A stretch of 64,000 bases of DNA from Spirulina subsalsa PCC 9445 (GTDB lineage: Bacteria > Cyanobacteriota > Cyanobacteriia > Cyanobacteriales > Spirulinaceae), in assembly GCF_000314005.1 (NCBI RefSeq), contig NZ_JH980292.1, positions 1,314,964-1,378,963 on the forward strand. The letters run 5' to 3'. Both the position numbers and the translations under genes were made by a program. Numbering within the stretch: position 1 is the stretch's first letter; each line of letters begins with the position of its first letter. Below are positions 9,408-17,397 of this stretch, in pieces. Below the pieces are notes generated by a model. It saw only the letters and a list, made by a program, of their open reading frames with translations. It did no database searches and was not told where the DNA came from.

Positions 9408-9437
9408 TTGACAGATTGAATTTTATTATGTTACAAT
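9408..9437 (+). promoter_or_regulatory. Sigma-70-type promoter ahead of the riboswitch
   Basis: Perfect -35 TTGACA at 9408-9413, an 18-bp AT-rich spacer and -10 TACAAT at 9432-9437. Transcription would start near 9444, just upstream of the c-di-AMP riboswitch and in the same orientation. Confidence 0.75.
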
Positions 9438-9459
9438 CGAACCAAATCGATACAAGAGT

Positions 9460-9841
9460 CAGCTTAATCCAGCTAGCTCCAAAATAGGAGTCAGTCCTAG
9501 GATAGGTGCAAGGCTTCAGTAAGGTCGTTTTAAGGCGGCTTCATGGGTTTTTGCCCTACTAGGAATAGGTAAATCAAACGCCTATAGCTGGAACGGAGGA
9601 ACCGATTTAATCGGGGCTAATCTGGTAACGCCATCTCTAGGACGAATAATATAGGTTGAATGGTATGGGTTGAATGGTATGGGTTGAATGGTATGGGTTG
9701 AATCGTATAGGTTGGTAAAACCTGATCAACTTTAACCCAATAAAACAACAGCCCAAGAAAACAACAGCCCAATAAATCAACCCCTAGAGAAACGGCAGAA
9801 GGGAATCTCTCAACCCTAGCCCGTCAGCTAACTCCGTCAGC
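9460..9841 (+). ncRNA. c-di-AMP riboswitch (ydaO/yuaA type) with expanded arms
   Basis: Two distant blocks match the ydaO aptamer core: CGGAGGAACCG followed by CGGGGCTAATC at 9594-9623, and CCCGTCAGCTAACTCCG at 9819-9835. The 5' strand TTAATCCAGCTAG (9464-9476) pairs with CTATAGCTGG (9582-9591) as the helix leading into the first block. In compact bacterial ydaO aptamers that helix is closed by a tetraloop; here over 100 nt are inserted. A second arm, between CTAGG (9637-9641) and CCTAG (9814-9818), holds about 170 nt including tandem repeats. Helix P1 pairs poorly by eye, so function is not certain. The family binds cyclic di-AMP and controls potassium, osmolyte and cell-wall genes. Confidence 0.75.
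9654..9709 (+). repeat. Four tandem 14-nt repeats inside the riboswitch
   Basis: Three identical units GGTTGAATGGTATG (9654-9667, 9668-9681, 9682-9695) and a fourth with two changes near its end (9696-9709), followed by a partial GGTTG. They fall in the peripheral arm of the aptamer and can pair with downstream CAACC-containing sequence. Confidence 0.9.
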
Positions 9842-10288
9842 ATTGAGAGAAGACGATTAAAGACAAGCTGATTTACTGATGTCGAGGGGTCATTGTCAAT
9901 CAATAACCACTTTTGTTCAGTAAATATCACTCATCGATTGTTCTAGTTAAGGAAGTTCTAGCAATAGATTGAATTGAGATAATTCAACCTATAGATGATA
10001 GGGCTTAGAAGTGCCTCATGGTGATCTCTCTTGGTGGAGATTATAACTGGGGTGACTTGTTGATCCGGCTTATCTTTGCATTGGGAGAACCTCTCTAGAG
10101 ATAAGTTGGGAGGAAGGCTTTGTCTCTTTGCAGACTTCCGGAAACAGAACAGGGGAAAACCCACCAAAAACCCACTAATTATTGAGCGCTTGCGAGAGAA
10201 TAATTAGTCAAAAGTTTTGGGATGTCGTTCTTGTATTGATTCGATTAGCGCGAAATAAATTGTCTTTATTATCCCAAGGGTTCTAACT
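9842..10288 (+). other. Long leader between riboswitch and gene
   Basis: About 450 nt without an assigned gene. Visible structure: arms ATTTACTGA (9871-9879) and TCAGTAAAT (9917-9925), and a hairpin CTAATTATT...AATAATTAG near 10173-10205. A 26-codon ORF starts at the ATG at 10018 and ends at a TAG, but it has no convincing ribosome binding site. I found no match to tmRNA, SRP RNA or RNase P. Best read as a structured 5' leader or an expression platform. Confidence 0.4.
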
Positions 10289-10621
10289 ATGTACGGAAAA
10301 TTAAATAATGGATTCTCTTCAACCTCATGCCGAATCCAGTCGATTCTCTATCATCTACGCAAAATTGCCCAGCGATTACATCGTTTCCGTGTAATGGATT
10401 TAATTATTGTGCCTTTAGTGGCTATATTTTCAGTCATTATTATGGGGTTTACGGTGATGTCTTTTGTCACGACGCTTACTCCTAATCCCACTTGGCCAGT
10501 TTTGGTGACGACGGTTTTAACGTTTTCCGGTGCGTCTAAAAGTTATTGGGAAGTGTCCCATTATCTTTGGGAGTTGCCTGATGGTAGTGTTGAGACATGG
10601 CAATTTCCGGTAGAAGGATAA
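10289..10621 (+). CDS. Small two-helix membrane protein behind the c-di-AMP riboswitch
   Basis: 110 residues, not recognised. A basic N-terminal segment (HLRKIAQRLHRFRV) precedes two hydrophobic stretches (~37-60 and ~70-85), then a C-terminal segment WELPDGSVETWQF. The ATG at 10289 fits; an internal ATG near residue 36 is an alternative that would leave mostly the membrane part. It is the first gene downstream of the riboswitch on the same strand, so it is the likely regulated gene; that is inference. Convergent with queC, 6 bp apart. Confidence 0.6.
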   Translation: MYGKLNNGFSSTSCRIQSILYHLRKIAQRLHRFRVMDLIIVPLVAIFSVIIMGFTVMSFVTTLTPNPTWPVLVTTVLTFSGASKSYWEVSHYLWELPDGSVETWQFPVEG

Positions 10622-10627
10622 GTTTGG

Positions 10628-11278
10628 CTAATTTAACCCAGCTTCTTGGAGGGCGCGATCGCGGATTTGACAAGAATCACATACACCACAAGGGGTTTCT
10701 CCCCCCGCATAACAAGACCAAGTTTTTTCTAGGGGAATCCCCAGTTTTACCGCACGACGCACAATGTCCACTTTGGAATCATGGATGAGGGGGGCGACGA
10801 GTTGGGGCGCTTTCCCCTCTACTCCGACTTTAGAGGCCAGATTCGCTAAAGTTTGATAGGCACTGAGGTATTCGGGGCGACAGTCGGGATACCCAGAATA
10901 ATCTACCGCATTAATGCCCAGAAAAATGGCCTCTGCTTCCTTGGCTTCGGCCAGAGAAAGGGCGATCGCAATAAAAACCGTATTGCGTCCCGGAACATAA
11001 GTCGAGGGGATAACATCCGCTTGGGGCCCATCTTCCGGTAGTGTTTGGGAGAAGTCCGTCAGGGAAGATCCCCCCCACTGGGCTAAGTTTACGTCAATTG
11101 TGTAGTGTTCTGTAATGCCTAAATGTTGTGCGATCGCCTCAGCCGCTTGTAATTCCCGTTCGTGTCGTTGCCCGTAGCGAAAGGAAAGAGCCATCACCTC
11201 ATACCCGTCTGCGATCGCCTGTGCTGCCGTTGTTGAAGAATCCAACCCCCCCGATAGTAAAACAATCGCTCGTTTCAT
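10628..11278 (-). CDS. queC: 7-cyano-7-deazaguanine synthase QueC
   Basis: 216 residues. QueC makes preQ0 from 7-carboxy-7-deazaguanine, ATP and ammonia in the queuosine pathway. The N-terminal PP-loop ATP motif [13 protein letters not shown] starts at residue 7; the C-terminal zinc site is [18 protein letters not shown] with four cysteines. A GTG at 11293 would add five residues; I prefer the ATG at 11278, where family members start. No other queuosine gene is visible in the window. Confidence 0.93.
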   Translation of the reverse strand: MKRAIVLLSGGLDSSTTAAQAIADGYEVMALSFRYGQRHERELQAAEAIAQHLGITEHYTIDVNLAQWGGSSLTDFSQTLPEDGPQADVIPSTYVPGRNTVFIAIALSLAEAKEAEAIFLGINAVDYSGYPDCRPEYLSAYQTLANLASKVGVEGKAPQLVAPLIHDSKVDIVRRAVKLGIPLEKTWSCYAGGETPCGVCDSCQIRDRALQEAGLN

Positions 11279-11339
11279 TAATGCCCCCGACACCTCAACA
11301 ATAATTGATTTTATCCTAAAATACGGGGAATTCTAAGGG

Positions 11340-11553
11340 GGAGCATTTTGTCGGTTAGGTGGAGCGACAGCGCAACCCAACCGATCACCGCCAGAGGGAT
11401 AGAAACAGAGGATTTAGCTCATCGTCGGGAAGCCCCGCACTGTACGAATGAAGGCAAGCCTTTTTGATTATTTATCCCTAAAATCTTGCAGTTTCTCGCT
11501 CCCAATCGAAAGACCTATTAAAATTGCTTCGAGGGATATTCAGCAGACCCTAG
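11340..11553. repeat. Repeat cluster between leuD and queC
   Basis: Three pieces in order: a hairpin-type repeat around GGAGCGACAGCGCAACCCAACC (11360-11381), an IS200/IS605-type end copy B (11409-11447, ATTTAGCTCATCGTCGGG then AAGCCCCGCACTGTAC), and an inverted copy of the 4619-4640 MITE end (11532-11552) abutting the leuD stop. No open reading frame. Confidence 0.6.
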
Positions 11554-12144
11554 TTACGCCCAAGCGAGATAGGGTAATTGACCAGTAGTCGCCTGAATCT
11601 GCTCCCGATTCGCCACTAACTGCCCACAACTATCCCATGTTCCCGTGGTGAGCATTTGTTGCGGCCCAGCCCCCATTTCAACCTTCAGCGTTAAGCCATC
11701 AAAACGAGCGTCTAGCGCTTCTAAATCAAGGGTGAGCATTCCTTGAGGATTGTTCATTAAAGCCTCTTGTAGCTGGGAAACTTGTTCAGGGGAAGCCGTC
11801 ACGCAGGGAATGCCAATCGCCACACAATTACCAAAGAAAATTTCGGCAAAACTTTCACCAATTAGGGCTTTAATTCCCCATTTTGATAAAGCTTGAGGGG
11901 CGTGTTCTCGGGAAGAACCACAACCAAAGTTTTCATTTACAACTAGAATATTAGCTCCTTGATATTGGGGTAAATCAAAAGGATGTTGTCCCTGCATTTG
12001 TTGACGGTCATCCGCAAAGGCCTGTTCTCCCAAACCGTCAAACGTGACACAGCGCAGGAAACGAGCCGGAATAATGCGGTCTGTATCAATATCATTACCT
12101 TGGAGGGGAATTCCTCGTCCTGAAACGGTTTTAACTTCACTCAT
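11554..12144 (-). CDS. leuD: 3-isopropylmalate dehydratase small subunit LeuD
   Basis: 196 residues, the swivelling small subunit of isopropylmalate isomerase, which with LeuC converts 2- to 3-isopropylmalate in leucine synthesis. Family motifs: [15 protein letters not shown] near residues 16-30 and [17 protein letters not shown] near residues 70-86. Start ATG at 12144. leuC is not adjacent, as is common in cyanobacteria. A MITE-type repeat end lies directly after the stop. Confidence 0.93.
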   Translation of the reverse strand: MSEVKTVSGRGIPLQGNDIDTDRIIPARFLRCVTFDGLGEQAFADDRQQMQGQHPFDLPQYQGANILVVNENFGCGSSREHAPQALSKWGIKALIGESFAEIFFGNCVAIGIPCVTASPEQVSQLQEALMNNPQGMLTLDLEALDARFDGLTLKVEMGAGPQQMLTTGTWDSCGQLVANREQIQATTGQLPYLAWA

Positions 12145-12390
12145 AGGATCTATTTATTGAGATTCAGTTCCCATTATCGCAAATCTTGGGCTAGGTTTAC
12201 CTAGGGTCGTCCGATGGGAGTCGGGCAATCTTGCGGGTGTCGGGAAAGCAGAAAGAAACATCAGGACAAAACCCAATGTTTCCAGAGTAAGTCGAAATCT
12301 GTAGTTCACCTGATAAAAAGGGGAGTCACGGGCTGAGGATGGCACAGCGGAGGCGGTTTTCTCCTCTCGGGTGCAGTACCATCTCCAATC

Positions 12391-12765
12391 TTAACGATAT
12401 AGGAGAGTATTAAGGATAGTGCGTCCATTGCCATCTACCACTTGTAAACGAATTACGTTAGGATCAGCAGGTTGCCAAGCGACTTGATAGCGGATATTGC
12501 CATTATGCCAAGTGTAAACTCGTCGTTGGGCATTCCCGCCTGTGCTGGCTCCACTGAGGTAGATGTCATTGTCTGTGCGTCGATTGCGGCCGTAATAGCT
12601 GAGGGCGTTATTGTAATAGTCTAGGGTGACGGACCACTCAGCATTCTCGAAGGTGCCAATGGGTAAACGACTTTGAGCAACGACGGGACTGGGGACGACC
12701 ATCTCTGCAATGGTGGGGGTGGCTAGGCCTAAAATAGCACTGAGGGCGATCGCAGAAATTTTCAT
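12391..12765 (-). CDS. Small secreted protein, function unknown
   Basis: 124 residues with an N-terminal signal peptide (hydrophobic residues 4-20; processing probably near Ala31 of PVVAQS). The mature part (~90 residues) is polar and beta-rich, with tyrosines and asparagines (LDYYNNALSYYGRN) and no cysteines. Probably periplasmic or extracellular. I do not recognise the family. Monocistronic between leuD and the DUF4912 gene on the same strand. Confidence 0.6.
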   Translation of the reverse strand: MKISAIALSAILGLATPTIAEMVVPSPVVAQSRLPIGTFENAEWSVTLDYYNNALSYYGRNRRTDNDIYLSGASTGGNAQRRVYTWHNGNIRYQVAWQPADPNVIRLQVVDGNGRTILNTLLYR

Positions 12766-12913
12766 AGAAGTTGGAAACTCCTTGGTTGTAACGGATTAAA
12801 GGACAATCAATCAAGCACCTAGGAAATACTCCACACCCTAGGGGGAGGATTTCGCAAAGTTGACCAAAATTCTAGAAGACTCGCCCCGTTCTTAATTTCT
12901 CACTTCTTGAAAA

Positions 12914-12938
12914 AGCCTCAACCCACAGGGTTGAGGCT
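12914..12938 (-). terminator. Intrinsic terminator of the DUF4912 gene
   Basis: Perfect 11-bp stem AGCCTCAACCC / GGGTTGAGGCT with a 3-nt loop, followed on the minus strand by TTTTTCAAG. It lies 38 bp past the stop at 12976. Confidence 0.8.
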
Positions 12939-12975
12939 AATCGATAGACCATGATAGGCTAGATTTTCGTCAAAC

Positions 12976-15546
12976 TTAGCCCAACCATTCTAAAACGGCC
13001 TCATCTTTCGTGTTCGTGTCACGAGAGGGCGTTTCGCGGACGAACTTCATATGGATAGAACGCATTTGTTCCCCATCGGTCGCCACCGCCATAATGGGAT
13101 AGTCAATCAGACCATCTTGGAAGGACATCTGGAAACGGAAAGTACCGTCAGAATTTAACTTAATCGGACGACCGCCAATCGTTACAGTAGCATCCGGTTC
13201 CGTGGCACCGTAGATGATGAGTTCAGCATCAGCCACTAACCAGAACTTACGAGGACGGATGGGGGGCGCAGAAGCAGAGAAGCCGACACCGGACATTCCC
13301 ACACCGGACATGGTTAAACCTAAGCCCACGCCGGACATTTGCATTCCTACGCCGGACATTTGCATCCCGACACCGGACATTTGCATTCCCACACCGGACA
13401 TGGTGGGAATTCCTAGACCATAACCGGACATTTGCATCCCGACACCGGACATTCCCACACCGGACATGGTGGGGATTCCTAGACCATAACCGGACATTTG
13501 CATCCCGACACCGGACATTCCCACACCGGACATGGTAGGTACACCTAAGCCCACACCGGACATTTGCATCCCGACACCAGACATTCCCACACCGGACATG
13601 GTGGGGATTCCTAGACCATAACCGGACATTTGCATCCCGACACCGGACATTCCCACACCGGACATGGTAGGTACACCTAAACCCACACCGGACATTTGCA
13701 TCCCGACACCGGACATTCCCACACCGGACATGGTGGGGATTCCTAGACCATAACCGGACATTTGCATCCCGACACCGGACATCCCCACACCGGACATGGT
13801 GGGAATTCCTAGACCATAACCGGACATTTGCATCCCGACACCGGACATTCCCACGCCGGACATTTGCATCCCCACGCCGGACATTCCCACGCCGGACATG
13901 GTAGGTACACCTAAGCCGACACCGGACATCATCCCAACACCGGACATCATGCCGACACCGGACATCATCCCAACACCGGACATGGTTTCTAAACCAATGC
14001 CAGACATTCCCACGCCGGACATTTGCATTCCTACGCCGGACATTCCCACGCCGGACATGGTAGGTACACCTAAGCCCACACCGGACATCATGCCGACACC
14101 GGACATCATCCCAACACCGGACATCATGCCGACACCGGACATGGTTTCTAAGCCAATGCCGGACATTCCCACGCCGGACATTTGCATTCCCACGCCGGAC
14201 ATTCCCACGCCGGAAGTGGTTAAAGCGCCCACACCGGACATCATCCCGACACCGGACATGGTTTCTAAGCCGACACCGGACATCATCCCCACACCGGACA
14301 TGGTTTCTAAACCAATGCCAGACATTCCCACGCCGGACATTTGCATTCCCACGCCGGACATTCCTACGCCGGAAGTAGTTAAAGCGCCCACGCCGGACAT
14401 TCCCACGCCGGAAGTGGTGACAGCGCCCACACCGGACATCATGCCAACACCGGACATCATCCCCACGCCGGAGGTAGTGACAGCGCCCACACCGGACATC
14501 ATTCCCACGCCGGACATGGTTTCCATGCCGACACCGGACATTCCCACACCGGACATGGTGGTTTCCATGCCGACACCGGACATTCCCACACCGGACATGG
14601 ATTTTGCGATCGCCGCCCCGGACATTCCCACACCAGACATGGATTTACCAGCCCCAGAAGCCCACTGTCCAACCCCCGAGGGGAAGACATAGGAACTCAC
14701 CGACTCTTCCGGTGCTTGCTGCATGGAGCCATAGAGAGAACCGGCCAAGCGTTGGGCTTCGGCGGACTCGGAGAGGCCAAATATCTCATCGTAAATGGGG
14801 CTACTCTTAGCTCCGGTGTAGCGTTCATTGGGAGCAACCAATTGGAAAACGCGCTTGCCTTGTAATTCTTGTTCCCAAGAAATGGTCATAAAATGATCTT
14901 CCACCCAATCCGAGGGATAGATGGGGGGAACTCGCACCGGATGGGAACGAGCGAGGACGAGCCAACGACCATCAAAGCAACGATAACCGATTTCTACGAG
15001 ATAATCGCGATCGCTCACCGGGATGGGGATATACCATTCCCGCGCTAGTTCATCACAGGGATACTCTTGAACACTATGGGGACTGTGAAACTCAAACGTT
15101 AAATCAGTAATGTCATAAATCCGTAAAGCCAGTTGTTGCCCCCCTTGGCGGCGCAGTGCTTCCCGGTGGGTATTCGGCACATCCCAGTAGGCATAACACC
15201 ATTGAGGATCCCGAGGCATTAACACAATCAGGCTTTCCCCATAACCAGAGGGCAAATCTGGCAACCCTTCATCAACCGATGCCAAATTATCATCAATGGG
15301 ATCGTCTTGACCGACTTGAAACTTTGATGCTTCCACGTCTGCTTGAACCTCTGGAGGACGAGATGTTGTTTGAACTTGTACGTTGGCAGAGGAGGAGACA
15401 ACCCCTTGTTCGTTTTCACTCTCTTGTATAGCAGCCAAAAGTTGCGACTTGCGCATCCGACTGTAACGGGAGATATTATATTGACTGGCAACCTTGCGCA
15501 GTTGCCGTAAGGTCATTTGATCTAAAGGTTGGCGTTCTTGTGCCAT
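12976..15546 (-). CDS. DUF4912 protein with a long SGVGM repeat tract
   Basis: 856 residues. Domains in order: a SAP/Rho-N-like helical motif (TLRQLRKVASQYNIS, ~12-40); a DUF4912 domain (~100-225, beginning LIVLMPRDPQWCYAYW); a low-complexity tract from ~300 to ~755; and a beta-rich C-terminal domain (~760-850, with IIYGATEPDATVTIGG). The tract has about 65 SG[V/I/Y]G units joined by M, MQ, ET, TT or LG[V/I]PT. It is rich in methionine and glycine, with no charged residue except occasional Glu. DUF4912 proteins are common in cyanobacteria but unassigned; the SAP-like motif hints at nucleic-acid binding. The tract is in frame throughout and codons vary between units, so it is maintained as protein. 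Confidence 0.85.
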   Translation of the reverse strand: MAQERQPLDQMTLRQLRKVASQYNISRYSRMRKSQLLAAIQESENEQGVVSSSANVQVQTTSRPPEVQADVEASKFQVGQDDPIDDNLASVDEGLPDLPSGYGESLIVLMPRDPQWCYAYWDVPNTHREALRRQGGQQLALRIYDITDLTFEFHSPHSVQEYPCDELAREWYIPIPVSDRDYLVEIGYRCFDGRWLVLARSHPVRVPPIYPSDWVEDHFMTISWEQELQGKRVFQLVAPNERYTGAKSSPIYDEIFGLSESAEAQRLAGSLYGSMQQAPEESVSSYVFPSGVGQWASGAGKSMSGVGMSGAAIAKSMSGVGMSGVGMETTMSGVGMSGVGMETMSGVGMMSGVGAVTTSGVGMMSGVGMMSGVGAVTTSGVGMSGVGALTTSGVGMSGVGMQMSGVGMSGIGLETMSGVGMMSGVGLETMSGVGMMSGVGALTTSGVGMSGVGMQMSGVGMSGIGLETMSGVGMMSGVGMMSGVGMMSGVGLGVPTMSGVGMSGVGMQMSGVGMSGIGLETMSGVGMMSGVGMMSGVGMMSGVGLGVPTMSGVGMSGVGMQMSGVGMSGVGMQMSGYGLGIPTMSGVGMSGVGMQMSGYGLGIPTMSGVGMSGVGMQMSGVGLGVPTMSGVGMSGVGMQMSGYGLGIPTMSGVGMSGVGMQMSGVGLGVPTMSGVGMSGVGMQMSGYGLGIPTMSGVGMSGVGMQMSGYGLGIPTMSGVGMQMSGVGMQMSGVGMQMSGVGLGLTMSGVGMSGVGFSASAPPIRPRKFWLVADAELIIYGATEPDATVTIGGRPIKLNSDGTFRFQMSFQDGLIDYPIMAVATDGEQMRSIHMKFVRETPSRDTNTKDEAVLEWLG
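13282..14645 (-). repeat. Minisatellite-like coding repeat (SGVGM units)
   Basis: About 1.36 kb of degenerate 15-18-bp units, reading CCGGACAT plus variable bases on the plus strand, with higher-order units of about 60-150 bp repeated several times. The plus strand is also open over part of it (13898-14692), a consequence of the repeat. Confidence 0.9.
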
Positions 15547-16119
15547 AGCATTTCTCTGAACTCGTCAGAAGATAAGGTGAGCAGGTACAGAATCAACAAA
15601 CTCTGTAGGTAGAAGGAATGAGCAGAACTCATCCGAGGCAACAAACCCCTCCACGTTGCTCTGTTACCAAAAGAGCAAACACTCTTGAGCTTAAGAACCC
15701 TTTGATTTAGAGTGTTGGGAGTTATTTTGTTACATATACTTAACAAAACCTTTTAGGGAATGGTCAAGGGGGGGACTAGGAGAGTTTAGGAGTTTTAACG
15801 AAATTTTGGGATCAACGGGGATCGTTATGTCATGAATTTTTGACAATTGGCGGATCCCCCTTTCCAAGGAGGATAGAGTGAGGCAGGACATCCCACGTTA
15901 GACCCGCAATTCTCCACGCCTATTCAGTGTCGCTTAAAGTCCAGAAACTGATGGCTTACCGGGGAGAAATCCCATTCGTGAAACGTTGCGTAGCAAACGA
16001 CTAGGGAGACAATCGCCTCTGCTATGGATAGGCAACTTGAATATGTCACTGAACCAGTAACAAGAATCTCTCAGCATACCCGTTAGGGTTGCTCGGAGAG
16101 TATGTCAAGTTCTGGAATT
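15547..16119. other. Intergenic region with possible decayed tnpB 3' end
   Basis: No gene seen. The right part (about 15895-16109) resembles the non-coding 3' end of a cyanobacterial tnpB element: it ends in GGAGAGTATGTCAAG, comparable to GGAGGATGTCAC in copy A at 5.6 kb, and contains AACGTTGCGTAGCAAAC, related to the repeats at 59.7 kb. The left part is presumably the promoter region of the DUF4912 gene. Confidence 0.35.
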
Positions 16120-17265
16120 CTAAGCGGATTTTACTTGTTCAATCACCCAATCAAACTTCGCTAAAAACGTCTTTAGTGCCTCACTATCGGGAATGGTGGA
16201 TAACTGAACATTGGGTAAACGGCGCTCATTAGGATTGACAGGTAATGCTAAACCTACCCCACTTAACTGACCGCGTAATTCATGCCAATGGGTTTCCTCG
16301 TCAAAGGGTGGCAAGGCTGCATAGACATCCGAGGCAATTTGCAACATTCCATCAATCCCGACAAAGAATAATTCAGCCATCTGACCATTAACTTCTAACT
16401 TGGCGGCAAAACCACCGTAGGAGTCTCCAATTCCCCACTGCACTTGTAACGATGATTGATGATGACGCACCCACTCATAAATGTCCTCGACTAAGCTGGC
16501 CTCATCTTCTCCGTAGCGGACTTGATATTCTTCTAAGAAAGAGCGCTCATCCCACTGTCTCCGTTCTCGGGCTGTGCTAGATTTTTTCTGTAAGGCCTCA
16601 GCCGTTTGACCAATCACTTTAGAAACTAAGGTTTTCAGCCCATCCTGATGGCTAATATACTGTTTAATCTCAACGGCTAATACTTCAGCCGGATCCATTT
16701 GTTTGTTCAAAAACTCTACCATGCGCTGTAATTCTGGGGAAATCCGGTCAGCCACAAAAATTAGGCGAATTTTGCCAGCCTGCATATTAGTTTTGACTTG
16801 TTGCCAAAACTGTTCCTCGTCACCGTCTCCCCCAAAGAATTCTTCAAAAACCTGTTCGGGGTCACGATTTTGACGATGACAGTTCACCTCAAACTGATCT
16901 AAAATCGACTCGACTGGCCAGTAAATTCCCACATTGGCGGCATAATCTAACATCTGACCAATCATTTCCTTGCGCAAGCGACTGTCCCCATCCCGTCTCA
17001 CATCGACTAAAGTTGGAATGGCCTGTTGATCAAGAAAGAGGTGATTAATCGACCAACGTTCTGCACCGAGATCATCCGTCGGTAAGCTCCCAATCCGTTG
17101 TACAACCAACCAATGACGGACAGTTCTATATTCAGCCCCGTGTAAGGCTAAAAGATTCGGATAGCGTTCTAGCAACTCTTGCAGGAGTGTTTCAGAATCA
17201 TAGGGGCGTTCGGTCATTTCTACAAGTTGGTCATCTTCTTGGACTAGGTATATACCTCCACTCAC
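16120..17265 (-). CDS. Uncharacterised protein with PD-(D/E)XK-like N-terminal region
   Basis: 381 residues from the GTG at 17265, chosen because AAGGGAG lies 6 bases upstream and the start leaves the promoter region of the divergent gene free; a longer frame to 17487 would overlap that gene. Residues about 90-135 read PTLVDVRRDGDSRLRKEMIG then QMLDYAANV, a pattern I associate with restriction-endonuclease-like proteins (usually PTLVEVKR...). Here the E-x-K pair is D-V-R-R, so catalysis is doubtful. The middle part is charged and helical; the C-terminal 130 residues may be a second domain. Function unknown. Confidence 0.6.
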   Translation of the reverse strand: MSGGIYLVQEDDQLVEMTERPYDSETLLQELLERYPNLLALHGAEYRTVRHWLVVQRIGSLPTDDLGAERWSINHLFLDQQAIPTLVDVRRDGDSRLRKEMIGQMLDYAANVGIYWPVESILDQFEVNCHRQNRDPEQVFEEFFGGDGDEEQFWQQVKTNMQAGKIRLIFVADRISPELQRMVEFLNKQMDPAEVLAVEIKQYISHQDGLKTLVSKVIGQTAEALQKKSSTARERRQWDERSFLEEYQVRYGEDEASLVEDIYEWVRHHQSSLQVQWGIGDSYGGFAAKLEVNGQMAELFFVGIDGMLQIASDVYAALPPFDEETHWHELRGQLSGVGLALPVNPNERRLPNVQLSTIPDSEALKTFLAKFDWVIEQVKSA

Positions 17266-17397
17266 TGGAATCTCCCTTCGTTTAATCGATACTATGGTTT
17301 CCTCTCTTTCCCATTCTCTACCAAAATGGGAAGTTTGCTGTTTTCCCCTGCTACAATCCCTAAGTAATCTCGGCTCACTGATTACATATAGACGGTC

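Noticed and set aside
9842-10288. 6S RNA, SRP RNA, tmRNA or RNase P RNA in the riboswitch leader
   Set aside because: None of the diagnostic conserved blocks of these RNAs could be found by eye.
13214-13423. Plus-strand PTPDI-rich ORF
   Set aside because: Shadow of the DUF4912 repeat tract on the other strand.
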